64,000 nt of DNA, taken from contig NZ_JAABLQ010000001.1 of assembly GCF_009915765.1 (NCBI RefSeq), positions 2,914,001 to 2,978,000 on the forward strand, written 5' to 3'. Source of the stretch: Pannonibacter sp. XCT-53 (lineage in GTDB: Bacteria; Pseudomonadota; Alphaproteobacteria; Rhizobiales; Stappiaceae). Shown piece by piece: positions 17,839 to 27,616 of the stretch; position 1 is the first letter of the stretch, and every line of letters begins with the position of its first letter. The position numbers were made by a program, and so were the translations under genes. A model generated the notes under the pieces. The model had not been told where the DNA came from, ran no database searches, and saw only the letters and a list, made by a program, of their open reading frames with translations.

Positions 17839-18399
17839 ATGAGTGCGCGCCGCCGACTGAAGAGTTTCAAGTCCGACAAGCGCGGGGTGGCCGCAGTCGA
17901 GTTCGCGCTGCTGCTGCCGATGCTGCTCATCATCCTGATCGGCATGGCAGAGACGACCGAAGCGCTGAACTTCAAGCGGAAGCTTGGCCAGACGGCCAGC
18001 TCGCTCGCGGACCTGGTGTCGCAGGCGGAATCGATCTCGCGGGCCGAAATCAGCGACCTCAACGTCGCCACCAAGTGGATCATGGACCCCTTCCCGACCA
18101 CCGGCATCACCACCGTGACCGCGAGCGTGCAGTTTGACGCCACCGGCAAGGCACGGGTGGCCTGGAGCGTGGACGAGAAGGGCGGTACGCCCTGGGCCAC
18201 CGGCAGCACGCCGCCGGTCGCGATCCCGGCCGGCCTGAACCGCCCCAACACCACGACGATCGTGAGCCTGGTCAAGGGCACCTACACGCCGATGTTTGCG
18301 GGACTTGTCACCAACATCTTCCCGCGCGCCGGCACGATCCCGATGGAAGACATCTTCTTCCTGCGGCCCCGCTTCACCGAGGCCGTGGTCCTGAACTGA
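17839..18399 (+). CDS. TadE/TadF-like pseudopilin (second copy)
   Basis: This is a second minor pseudopilin of 186 residues. The leader MSARRRLKSFKSDKRG is followed by VAAVEFALLLPMLLIILIG, the TadE helix, and then a periplasmic domain. It follows the first TadE-like gene and is probably the last of a three-gene transcript. TadG, the usual larger third pseudopilin with a vWA domain, is not found in this window. Confidence 0.85.
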   Translation: MSARRRLKSFKSDKRGVAAVEFALLLPMLLIILIGMAETTEALNFKRKLGQTASSLADLVSQAESISRAEISDLNVATKWIMDPFPTTGITTVTASVQFDATGKARVAWSVDEKGGTPWATGSTPPVAIPAGLNRPNTTTIVSLVKGTYTPMFAGLVTNIFPRAGTIPMEDIFFLRPRFTEAVVLN

Positions 18400-18656
18400 C
18401 ACGGCACGCGGCCGACCGACACAGCCCGCAACCCTGCGCACCCGGGACAGGGGCGGCCCGCGACACTCCGCTCCCCCATGCGGCATGGGCGATGCCGGCC
18501 CGCGCCTGGCCCCTTGCCCGGCAAGACGCGATTGCATCGCGGGCCTTTGCGCTGTGTCTTTGCGCTGTGTCATGGGGCTCTAATCAAGCTGCGCGATAAA
18601 CAGCGGGCGGGCGCTCCTCCCGGCGCCGCACGTGACACAGCGAAAGAGCAAGGCTG

Positions 18657-20072
18657 ATGGCCAGCAACAAGACCTATGACCAGATCTCGGTCGGCGACAG
18701 CGCAACCGTGACCCGCGTCTGCACGGCGAATGACCTCTACATCTTCGCCCATGCCTCGGGGAACACCAACCCGCTGCACCTGCCCAACACCGACTGGACC
18801 GGCGACGGCAAGATCGACCCGCCGTTCGCGCCGTCCATGTGGATCGGTGCGCTGATCTCCGCTGTCCTCGGCAACATCCTGCCGGGCCCCGGCACGGTGT
18901 ATCGCAGCCAGAGCTTCACCTTCCACAACCGGGTGATCCTCGGCGACACGCTGACCGTCTCGGTGACCGTGCTCGCCAAGGAAGCCGACCGGCTGGTGCG
19001 GCTGGCCACGCGGGTCAGCCGGGCCGACGGCACGCCGGTTGCCGACGGCCTCGCGGAGGTGACCGCGCCGGACCAGACCATCACCTTCGACATGACCGAC
19101 CTGCCGGCCCTGCTGGTGGAACGGCACCAGCATTTCGACCGGCTGATCGGCTATGCCCGGCTGCTGCCGTCGCTGACCACCGCCGTGATCGCCCCCGATG
19201 ATGCAAACTCGCTCGGCGGGGCGCTGCTGGCGGCGCGCGAGGGGCTGATCCGGCCGGTGCTGATCGGCGCCCGCTCCCGCATCGAGGCGGCGGCCGCCGC
19301 GCTGCACGAGACGCTCGACGGGATCGAGATCATCGACATTGCCGACGAGTCCGAGGCGGCAGCGCGCGGCGTGGCCATGGTGCACGAGGGCCGCGTCGGT
19401 GCGGTGATGAAGGGGCACCTGCACACAGACCACCTGCTGCATCACGTGGTCAAGCGCGATGGCGGGCTGCGCACCAGCCGGCGGATCAGCCATGTGTTCG
19501 TGATGGATGTGCCCGGCCGAAAGACGCCGGTGATCATCTCCGATGCGGCGATCAACATCGCTCCCGACCTCATGACCAAGGTCGACATCATCCAGAACGC
19601 CATCAACGTCGGGCTGGCTATCGGCATGGACCTGCCGAAGGTCGGCATCCTGTCGGCCATCGAGACGGTCAATCCGGCCATTCCCTCCAGCCTCGATGCG
19701 GCGGTGCTGTCCAAGATGGCCGAGCGCGGGCAGATCACCGGCGGGCTGGTGGACGGGCCGCTGGCGATGGACAATGCCATCGACCTGCAGGCCGCCCGCA
19801 CCAAGGGCATCACCTCGCTGGTCGCCGGCCAGGCGGAGGTGCTGATCGTGCCGAACCTGGAATCCGGCAACATGCTGGCCAAGGAACTGACCTTCATCGC
19901 CCATGCGGAAGCAGCCGGGCTGGTGATCGGCGCCAAGGTGCCGGTGATGCTGACCAGCCGCTCGGATGACGACCGGGCGCGGCTGGCCTCCTGCGCGCTG
20001 GCGCTGCTTTACGACCACTGGCTGCGCACGGGGAAGACGGCGGTGACCGGCGAGCTGGGGGCGGCGGAATGA
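18657..20072 (+). CDS. Bifunctional MaoC-like dehydratase / phosphate acetyl(butyryl)transferase
   Basis: This 471-residue protein joins an N-terminal MaoC hot-dog domain (about 8-140, with ASGNTNPLH) to a C-terminal phosphotransacetylase domain (about 160-465, with MDVPGRKTPVIISDAAINI). The second half converts acyl-CoA and phosphate to acyl-phosphate. The first half resembles (R)-specific enoyl-CoA hydratases. The ATG at 18657 follows AGCAAGG. The acetate kinase start overlaps its stop by 4 bp, so the pair makes acetate and ATP from acetyl-CoA, or the reverse. Some relatives also carry an enoyl-ACP reductase here; this one does not. Confidence 0.9.
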   Translation: MASNKTYDQISVGDSATVTRVCTANDLYIFAHASGNTNPLHLPNTDWTGDGKIDPPFAPSMWIGALISAVLGNILPGPGTVYRSQSFTFHNRVILGDTLTVSVTVLAKEADRLVRLATRVSRADGTPVADGLAEVTAPDQTITFDMTDLPALLVERHQHFDRLIGYARLLPSLTTAVIAPDDANSLGGALLAAREGLIRPVLIGARSRIEAAAAALHETLDGIEIIDIADESEAAARGVAMVHEGRVGAVMKGHLHTDHLLHHVVKRDGGLRTSRRISHVFVMDVPGRKTPVIISDAAINIAPDLMTKVDIIQNAINVGLAIGMDLPKVGILSAIETVNPAIPSSLDAAVLSKMAERGQITGGLVDGPLAMDNAIDLQAARTKGITSLVAGQAEVLIVPNLESGNMLAKELTFIAHAEAAGLVIGAKVPVMLTSRSDDDRARLASCALALLYDHWLRTGKTAVTGELGAAE

Positions 20073-21274
20073 GCGGCGCGGACGCGACCGGCGCGGCCGT
20101 GATCCTAGTTCTCAACGCGGGCTCCTCCTCGATCAAGTTCGATCTCTATGCCGGGACGCGCGAGCTGATCCGCGGCCAGATCGAGGGTCTCGGTGCCCAT
20201 CCGCGGCTCAGGGCCGAGCGGCCGGGCGACGCCACGGTCACCGCAGCCGACCTGTCGCGGGATCTTTCCCCGGCGGAGGCCGGCGACCACGCCGGGGCGC
20301 TCGGCGTGCTCCTGGAGCTGATCCGGGGGACGCTGCCGGGTCTTGAGGTTCAGGCGGTGGGGCACCGGGTGGTGCATGGCGGCATCCGCCACGAGGCCCC
20401 GGTGCGCGTGGACGGGGCGGTGATGGCGGAGCTGGAGCGGCTGGTGCCGCTGGCGCCGCTGCACCAGCCGCACAACCTCGCCGGCATTGCCGCAGCGCGG
20501 CAGGCCTTTCCCGAGGCAATGCAGGTGGCCTGTTTCGACACGGCCTTCCACCGCGCCCACCCCTGGGTCAACGACACCTTCGCCCTGCCGCTGGCGCTCT
20601 ATGACGAGGGCGTGCGGCGCTACGGCTTCCACGGCCTGTCCTACGAATACATCACCGAGCATCTGCGCCAGACGATGCCGGAGGCCGCAGCAGGCCGGCT
20701 GGTGGTGGCGCATCTGGGCAATGGCGCGTCGATGTGCGCGATCAACGGCGGGCGCAGCATCGGCTCGACGATGGGCTTCACCGCCCTTGACGGCCTGCCG
20801 ATGGGCACGCGCTGCGGCCAGCTGGACCCGGGGGTGGTGCTCTACCTGATGCAGGAAAAGGGCATGGATGCGGCCGCCATCTCGGACCTGCTGTACAAGC
20901 AGTCCGGGCTGAAGGGCCTCTCCGGCCTGTCGCAGGACATGCGCGAGCTGGAAGCGGCCGGAACGCCCGAGGCGCAGCGGGCAATCGACTATTTCGTCTT
21001 CCGCGTCCGGCGCGAACTGGGCGCCATGGCAGCGATCCTGTCGGGGCTGGACACGCTGGTCTTCACCGGCGGCATCGGCGAGAACGCCGCCACGGTGCGC
21101 GCGGCCGTCTGCCGCGATCTCGGCTGGCTCGGCGTGGAGCTGGACGAGGCGCGCAACGCCGCGCGCGAGACGGTGATCTCCGGCGCCGGTTCACGGGTGC
21201 AGGTGCTGGCGCTGCGCACCAACGAGGAAGAGATGATCCGCCGCCACACGGCCGCACTGCTGGCACCAGGCTGA
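20069..21274 (+). CDS. ackA: Acetate kinase
   Basis: This enzyme converts acetyl-phosphate and ADP to acetate and ATP. The 401-residue protein has the ASKHA signatures LNAGSSSIKFDLY near the N-terminus and VFTGGIGENAA near residue 335. FDTAFH, YGFHGLSYEYI and HLGNGASM lie in between. It overlaps the phosphotransacetylase gene by 4 bp (ATGA), so the two are translationally coupled. It is convergent with the PhnD-like gene; no strong terminator is visible between them. Confidence 0.95.
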   Translation: MSGADATGAAVILVLNAGSSSIKFDLYAGTRELIRGQIEGLGAHPRLRAERPGDATVTAADLSRDLSPAEAGDHAGALGVLLELIRGTLPGLEVQAVGHRVVHGGIRHEAPVRVDGAVMAELERLVPLAPLHQPHNLAGIAAARQAFPEAMQVACFDTAFHRAHPWVNDTFALPLALYDEGVRRYGFHGLSYEYITEHLRQTMPEAAAGRLVVAHLGNGASMCAINGGRSIGSTMGFTALDGLPMGTRCGQLDPGVVLYLMQEKGMDAAAISDLLYKQSGLKGLSGLSQDMRELEAAGTPEAQRAIDYFVFRVRRELGAMAAILSGLDTLVFTGGIGENAATVRAAVCRDLGWLGVELDEARNAARETVISGAGSRVQVLALRTNEEEMIRRHTAALLAPG

Positions 21275-21430
21275 GACCCGAGACGCCGGACGCCCGAGCC
21301 CCCGAGGCCTGAGCGGGGTGGCAAGAGCCGGGTGGCGACCGTGACCCGGCTGTCGCAAAGGATCGGGCGGGAGCGACATTGCTTCGACGCCCCTCCCCCG
21401 GGCGCTCCGGGCCCCGGGGGCGGGACTGGG

Positions 21431-22630
21431 CTACGGCTGGGCGAGCGGCGTCGCTTGCGGGATCTCGGCAGGGAGCTGGCCGGGGAGCTGGCTGGGGAGC
21501 TGGCTGGGGAGCTGGCCCGGAAGCTGACCCGGAAGCTGGCCGGGCATCTGGCCGGGGACCTGGCCGGAACTCTGGGGCGCGGCCGGCATGGCCGGCGGCG
21601 GGGGAGCCGCGGCGCGGGCAAGGCGGGTGAGCAGGGCCTGCGCCTCCGGCCGGTAGGGCAGCAAGGTGCCGGCGACGGCGGCGGCGTCGGTGACGGCATA
21701 GCCGCCGCCGAAGTCGGGCTCGATGGCGAAATAGGCGCCCGGCGCGTCGTCGGCGAGGGTGGAGAGCACCGAGCGCAGCCTTGCCCGGAGCGCCGGCGAC
21801 AGATCCGTGCGTGCCGCCATCACCGCATAGGGCAGGCGCGGCGACCGCCAGACAACGGCAATGCGGTCCATGTCGAGCCGGGTGGACAGGAACGCCTCGT
21901 TGAGCGTGCCGGCGGAATAGCCGAACTCCGGATCGCCGATCAGGGTGGACCAGACCAGCGCCCCGTCGACGCGGCCGTCGAACAGGGCGCGCAGGCCTTC
22001 GCGCGGGCCTTCAACGCGGACCAGCGCGGAAAAGAAGCGGGCCGGGTCGATGCCTTCCTGCGCCAGACCGGCCAACGGCATGCGGAAGGCGGCCGTCGCG
22101 GCAGGATCGCCAATGGCGAGACGGCCTCCGGAGAGCGCAGCCAGCGTCGCAGCCTCGGCGGCGCGGGTGACGAGCACGGCGTGGAAGCCCTCCGCCCCCT
22201 CGCCGTCGCGCGGCACGACCAGCGGATCAAGACAGGCACAGGCGGTCTCGGCCGCGCCATAGGCCGAGGCGGACAGGCGCATGAGGTCGATGTCGCCGCG
22301 CACCAGCGCATCCGTCGCCGCGCCGAGCGTGTCCATGAGAAACAGGTCAACCGGCTGGGCCAGGCGGTACTGCAGCTCCTCGCGGAACGGCTCGACCCGC
22401 TCCCGCACGCCCTCCTCCGCACCGGTGACGACACCGAGGCGCAGGCGCTGGCCGGCGGACAGCGGCGCCCCGGCGCCGGCTGCCGGCAGACGTCCCGTGT
22501 CGCCGACGGCAGAGGGATCAAGCCCCCCGGCATCGGGGACGAGTGGCGTCAGGCCCTCCGCCAGCCCGAGCACCGGCAGGGCCAGAAGACCCAGGACGGC
22601 GACGATGACAGGGCGAAGCGAAGCGGTCAT
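21431..22630 (-). CDS. PhnD-like periplasmic substrate-binding protein with Pro-Gln repeat tail
   Basis: This resembles phosphate/phosphonate-type (PhnD) binding proteins. The 399-residue protein has a signal peptide (about 1-24) and a proline/glycine-rich linker. The binding domain (about 62-330) includes LRLGVVTGAEEGVRERVEPF and DLMRLSASAYGAAE. The C-terminus (356-391) is nine tandem tetrapeptides of the form [GSA]-[QE]-[LVMI]-P, made by a 12-bp DNA repeat. No ABC permease or ATPase gene is adjacent, so the partner and ligand are unknown; it could instead serve a sensor. Confidence 0.72.
   Translation of the reverse strand: MTASLRPVIVAVLGLLALPVLGLAEGLTPLVPDAGGLDPSAVGDTGRLPAAGAGAPLSAGQRLRLGVVTGAEEGVRERVEPFREELQYRLAQPVDLFLMDTLGAATDALVRGDIDLMRLSASAYGAAETACACLDPLVVPRDGEGAEGFHAVLVTRAAEAATLAALSGGRLAIGDPAATAAFRMPLAGLAQEGIDPARFFSALVRVEGPREGLRALFDGRVDGALVWSTLIGDPEFGYSAGTLNEAFLSTRLDMDRIAVVWRSPRLPYAVMAARTDLSPALRARLRSVLSTLADDAPGAYFAIEPDFGGGYAVTDAAAVAGTLLPYRPEAQALLTRLARAAAPPPPAMPAAPQSSGQVPGQMPGQLPGQLPGQLPSQLPSQLPGQLPAEIPQATPLAQP
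21458..21565 (-). repeat. 12-bp tandem repeat coding the GQLP tail
   Basis: Nine in-frame 12-bp units at the 3' end of the PhnD-like gene encode GQVP, GQMP, GQLP (three), SQLP (two), GQLP and a diverged AEIP. The inner units are nearly identical, the outer ones diverged, as expected for slippage. Copy number likely varies between strains without breaking the frame. Confidence 0.85.
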
Positions 22631-22723
22631 GCTGCGGCCACGAGTTCTGATTCCCGCCCCATCCTACACTGCCCCCGCCCGCGCTGGCGATGCCGGGCCG
22701 GCCAGCCAACCCCGAGGTTTCCC

Positions 22724-23341
22724 ATGCCCTCTCCCGTGACCACGGTCGTGTTCGACATCGGCAACGTGCTGATCGAATGGGACCCGGAGCATCTCTACCG
22801 CCGCCTGATCCCGGACGCGGCGGCGCGGCGGCACTTCCTGACCGAGGTCTGTTCGCCGGACTGGAACCTCGAGCAGGATCGCGGACGAAGCTGGTCCGAG
22901 GCTGTGGCGGAGCGGGTGGCGCTTTATCCCGACCACGCCGACCTGATCCGGGCCTATGACAGCGGCTGGCACGAGATGGTGCCGGGCGAGGTGCCGGGCA
23001 GTGTCCGGCTGCTGTCGGAGCTCGGCGACCGCGGCGTTCCGCTCTATGCCATCACCAATTTCTCGGCCGAGAAATTCGTCGAGGCGCGAGCGCGCTTTCC
23101 GTTCCTCGGCACCGCCTTCCGCGACACGGTGGTGTCGGCGGAGGAGCGGCTGCTGAAGCCGGATCCGCGCATCTACGAGGTTCTTCTGGCGCGCAACGGC
23201 CTCGATGCAGCCAGCTGCGTCTTCATCGACGACAGCCTGAAGAACGTGGAAGGTGCGCGCAATGTCGGCATGGCGGCGATCCACTTCACCGGTGCGGAGG
23301 CGCTCAGGGTCGAACTCCGGCGGATGGGCTTCGGCGTTTGA
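22724..23341 (+). CDS. HAD family hydrolase (haloacid dehalogenase-like)
   Basis: This is a 205-residue HAD-superfamily phosphatase or dehalogenase. Motif I is VFDIGNVLIEWD (nucleophile D11; the usual second Asp position is Gly, as in YihX-type members). Motif II is AITNFS, motif III sits around LKPDPRIYE, and motif IV is FIDDSLKNVEGA. The helical cap lies between about residues 20 and 95. The ATG at 22724 was chosen because motif I starts ten residues later. The substrate cannot be told from sequence. It is convergent with the HDAC-like gene. Confidence 0.88.
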   Translation: MPSPVTTVVFDIGNVLIEWDPEHLYRRLIPDAAARRHFLTEVCSPDWNLEQDRGRSWSEAVAERVALYPDHADLIRAYDSGWHEMVPGEVPGSVRLLSELGDRGVPLYAITNFSAEKFVEARARFPFLGTAFRDTVVSAEERLLKPDPRIYEVLLARNGLDAASCVFIDDSLKNVEGARNVGMAAIHFTGAEALRVELRRMGFGV

Positions 23342-23393
23342 ACGCTGCCGCCCGCAGCCGCGCGAGGCGAAAGGCCGGAGCCGTGCTCCGGGC

Positions 23394-24425
<1,032 letters not shown>

Positions 24426-24431
24426 GCCCAG

Positions 24432-25421
24432 TCAGTCTCCCGGATGAAAGCGAAACTCGGTGACCTGATGATAGGTCCTGCCGGGGCGAAGAACAGCCCC
24501 CGCGAACTGTGGCCGGTTCGGACTGTCCGGCCAGCGCTGCGGCTCGAGGCACAGACCGGCATGGGGACCGAAGCGGCGTCCGTCGGGACCATCCTGTGGC
24601 AGGCCCAGACCGGCGGCATCATAGAATTGCAGTCCCGGCTCGGTCGTCCAGAGTTCCATCGAGACACCGGACGATGCCCCCTCCAGCACGGCGGCGAGCT
24701 GGGGCTCGGCGACAGGTTCGGGCGCGAGGCAGAAGGTATGGTCATAGGTCCGGGGCCCCGCCACCCCGCGCAGGGTGCGGAAATCGAAGGCCGTGCCGGC
24801 AACCGGGGCCACCTCGCCGGTCGGAATGCCGAGGGCATCGACGGGCAGGTAGTGGTCGGCCATGATCTGCAGGCGATGCCCGAGCACATCGGCCGAGCCG
24901 TCCAGATTGAAGTAGCTGTGATGGGCGATGTTGACGAGCGTCGGCGCATCGGTGACGGCCGTGACGGTGAGGCTGAGGACGGCGGACGGCAGCAGGCGGA
25001 AGCGCGCCTTGAGGGTCACCGTGCCCGGAAAGCCCTCTTCCCCGTCAGGCGAGACCAGCGACAGCAGCACCGCATCGGATGCCAGTTCCTCGACCGTCCA
25101 GATCCGCTTGTCGAAGCCGGTGGCCCCGCCATGCAGATGGGTGCGGCCGCGCTCGTTGCACGTGACCTGGTGCGCCACCCCGTCGAGCGAGAACCGCCCG
25201 CCGGCAATGCGGTTGGCGTAGCGCCCGCACAGCGCACCGAAATAGGCACCGTGGGTCAGATAGTCCTCGAGCGTGAGCAGCCCGAGAACGAGGGGCCGCC
25301 CGGCGAGACGGAGGTCGCGCAGGGTGGCCCCGTAGGTCAGGATGCAGGCTTCCAGCGACCCGGCCCGCAGGGTGACTTCATCGACGGCCACGCCGTGAAG
25401 GGTGCCAAAGGGCCGGATCAT
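24432..25421 (-). CDS. galM: Aldose 1-epimerase
   Basis: This mutarotase interconverts alpha and beta anomers of aldoses. The 329-residue protein has the family pattern GALCGRYANRIAGG, the catalytic HLHGG with its general acid His, and NIAHHSYFNL. The catalytic base lies in the C-terminal part. The start at 25421 (MIRPFGTLHG) was chosen; the longer frame runs into the phosphohexomutase gene. It is 16 bp after that gene and 6 bp before the HDAC-like gene, so all three are probably one transcript. Confidence 0.9.
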   Translation of the reverse strand: MIRPFGTLHGVAVDEVTLRAGSLEACILTYGATLRDLRLAGRPLVLGLLTLEDYLTHGAYFGALCGRYANRIAGGRFSLDGVAHQVTCNERGRTHLHGGATGFDKRIWTVEELASDAVLLSLVSPDGEEGFPGTVTLKARFRLLPSAVLSLTVTAVTDAPTLVNIAHHSYFNLDGSADVLGHRLQIMADHYLPVDALGIPTGEVAPVAGTAFDFRTLRGVAGPRTYDHTFCLAPEPVAEPQLAAVLEGASSGVSMELWTTEPGLQFYDAAGLGLPQDGPDGRRFGPHAGLCLEPQRWPDSPNRPQFAGAVLRPGRTYHQVTEFRFHPGD

Positions 25422-25437
25422 TCCGGAACGCTCCCGT

Positions 25438-26937
25438 TCAGATCGTCTGGTTGTAGGCGCCGACTTCGGGGTTCTCCCGGAGCACGGCATCCACGGCCTT
25501 GAACATCTCGTGCAGGCGCGCCTCGGACGCCGGGCTCTCGATCACGACGACCAGCTCCGGCTTGTTGGAGGAGGCACGCACCAGACCCCAGGTCCCGTCC
25601 TCGGTGACGACGCGGATGCCGTTGACGGTGATGAGATCGGTGATGGCGTGGCCGGCGATCTTCTCGCCCTTGGCCTTCATGTCCTGGAAGCGGGCAATCA
25701 CCTTGTCGACGATGCCGTACTTGATCTCGTCGTCGCAATGCGGCGACATGGTCGGCGAGCCCCAGGTCTTCGGCAGGTCGCGGCGCAGGTCGGCCATGGT
25801 CTTGCCGGGGTTGCGGTCGAGCATGTCGAGGATGGCGATGGCCGAGACCAGACCGTCGTCATAGCCGCGGCCGATCGGGGCGTTGAAGAAGTAGTGACCC
25901 GACTTCTCGAAGCCGACGATGGCGTTCAGCTCGGTGACGCGGCGCTTGATGTAGGAGTGGCCGGTCTTGAAGTAGTCGGTGACGGCGCCATTGGCCTTCA
26001 GCACCGGATCGGTGTTGAACAGGCCGGTCGACTTCACGTCGACGACGAACTTCGAGTTCGGGTAGATCGCCGAGATGTCGCGGGCCAGCATGACGCCGAC
26101 CTTGTCGGCGAAGATCTCCTCGCCCTCGTTGTCGACGACGCCGCAGCGGTCGCCATCGCCGTCGAAGCCCAGACCGACCTCGGCACCGGTTTCCAGCACC
26201 TTGTCGCGCAGGGCATGAAGCATTTTCATGTCCTCCGGGTTCGGGTTGTAGCGCGGGAAGGTGTGGTCCAGTTCCGCATCGAGCGGGATGACCTCGGCCC
26301 CCAGCATCTCCAGGATGCGCGGCGCAAAGGCACCGGCCGTGCCGTTGCCGCAGGCCGCCACGATCTTGATCGGGCGCTTCAGCTTCGCGCGGTCCGTCAG
26401 GTCCTTGATGTAGATGTCCGGGAAGTTCTCGACATAGCGGTAGCTGCCGCCCTGCTTGAGGGTGAAGGCCGCGTTCAGCACGATGTCCTTGAGGCGGCCC
26501 ATCTCGTCGGGACCGAAGGTCAGCGGGCGGTTGATGCCCATCTTCACGCCGGTCCAGCCGTTGTCGTTGTGCGACGCGGTGATCATGGCCACTGCCGGCA
26601 CGTCGAGCGCGAACTGGGCGAAATAGGCCATCGGCGACAGGGCGAGGCCGATGTCGTGAACATTGATGCCGGCGGCCAGCAGGCCGTTGATGACGGCCAT
26701 CTTGATGGAGGCGGAGTAGCCGCGGAAGTCGTGACCGACGACGATGTCCGGGCGGACGCCGCGCTCGTGCATCAGGGTGCCGATGCCCATCCCGAGGGCC
26801 TGCATGCCCATCAGGTTGATTTCCTTTTCAAAAAGCCAGCGCGCATCATACTCGCGGAAGCCGGTCGGCTTGACCATCGGCCGGGATTCATACGCGTAAG
26901 TGTTGGGCTTCAAATGAGCTTCGGGCTTGGGAAACAT
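25438..26937 (-). CDS. Phosphomannomutase/phosphoglucomutase
   Basis: This alpha-D-phosphohexomutase moves phosphate between C1 and C6 of mannose or glucose. The 499-residue protein has the active-site serine loop MITASHNDNGWTG, the metal loop GFDGDGDRCG and the sugar-binding loop GFEKSGHYFF. The C-terminal phosphate-binding domain contains VRASSNKPELVV. The ATG at 26937 (MFPKPEAHLK) has GAGG upstream. It supplies GDP-mannose and glucose-1-phosphate for envelope polysaccharide, and leads the unit with galM. Confidence 0.93.
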   Translation of the reverse strand: MFPKPEAHLKPNTYAYESRPMVKPTGFREYDARWLFEKEINLMGMQALGMGIGTLMHERGVRPDIVVGHDFRGYSASIKMAVINGLLAAGINVHDIGLALSPMAYFAQFALDVPAVAMITASHNDNGWTGVKMGINRPLTFGPDEMGRLKDIVLNAAFTLKQGGSYRYVENFPDIYIKDLTDRAKLKRPIKIVAACGNGTAGAFAPRILEMLGAEVIPLDAELDHTFPRYNPNPEDMKMLHALRDKVLETGAEVGLGFDGDGDRCGVVDNEGEEIFADKVGVMLARDISAIYPNSKFVVDVKSTGLFNTDPVLKANGAVTDYFKTGHSYIKRRVTELNAIVGFEKSGHYFFNAPIGRGYDDGLVSAIAILDMLDRNPGKTMADLRRDLPKTWGSPTMSPHCDDEIKYGIVDKVIARFQDMKAKGEKIAGHAITDLITVNGIRVVTEDGTWGLVRASSNKPELVVVIESPASEARLHEMFKAVDAVLRENPEVGAYNQTI

Positions 26938-27006
26938 GCAAAACCTCGCAGGGGGCTTCAGACCGGAAAACCTAAACAATTCGGGGGATCGGCGGTCGGA
27001 CGGACC

Positions 27007-27504
27007 TTATTGAACAAGCACCAGAGTGTCACCTGAAATGTCAAACCGCTCCAGTTTGCGCAGGGCGGACATCCCGAGCAGGGATTTAGACAGGGAGGCG
27101 TCAGGTAACACGATGGCTTCCACTTCGGACAGTCGGATCGCACCAAGACGAAGATCCTTCAGAACGACAGGTGCCGCTGCAACAGTGCCATTGGCAGTTG
27201 CAACGGACGCCGTGAAGTCCTCCTTCCTCAAGGACAGACCGGCACGGCGTGCCACGGATTGCGGCAGGGCCACAACCGTCGCGCCCGTGTCCACCAGCAT
27301 CTCCACGTCCTTGCCGTTGACTTCGGCCGGAGTGACGAAATGACCGCTGGAATCGGCCGGGATCTTCAGGGTTCGGGCGGAGGTGGAGACAGCCGCTTGC
27401 GGAGCTGCCGTTTCCGTCTGGCCGGGGACCCAGGTCTCGACCCATTTCGGCACGAAGGGCACAAGGGCCACAAGCGCCAGAACGAGCAAAAGATACCGGA
27501 CCAT
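27007..27504 (-). CDS. Retropepsin-like aspartic protease (TIGR02281-type), membrane-anchored
   Basis: This 165-residue protein has one N-terminal TM anchor (MVRYLLLVLALVALVPFVP) and a single retropepsin-like domain. The catalytic motif is LVDTGATVVALP, and the domain ends with LLGMSALRKLERFDI. As with retroviral proteases, a dimer is needed to form the active site. The family is common in Rhizobiales; its targets are unknown. I chose the ATG at 27502-27504, preceded by GGAGG, over an upstream TTG. It is a single gene between the phosphohexomutase and ribokinase. Confidence 0.87.
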   Translation of the reverse strand: MVRYLLLVLALVALVPFVPKWVETWVPGQTETAAPQAAVSTSARTLKIPADSSGHFVTPAEVNGKDVEMLVDTGATVVALPQSVARRAGLSLRKEDFTASVATANGTVAAAPVVLKDLRLGAIRLSEVEAIVLPDASLSKSLLGMSALRKLERFDISGDTLVLVQ

Positions 27505-27616
27505 CCCGCCTCCGATCCAACCCCTCAAAGGGCTTTCCGGGGCAGACCATAGACGATCAAGCTGAACGCCCCATGAACGCGGATGTCAGCTTTCCTGCAG
27601 CCGGCTGCGGGAGAGG

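Noticed and set aside
18400..18656. Small gene between the second TadE-like gene and the MaoC-PTA gene
   Set aside because: No frame with a start, ribosome site and plausible protein composition was seen in this 257-bp gap.
21332..22723. Plus-strand protein fused to the HAD hydrolase
   Set aside because: The upstream part is the antisense of the PhnD-like gene and is compositionally biased; the HAD motif I starts just after the ATG at 22724.
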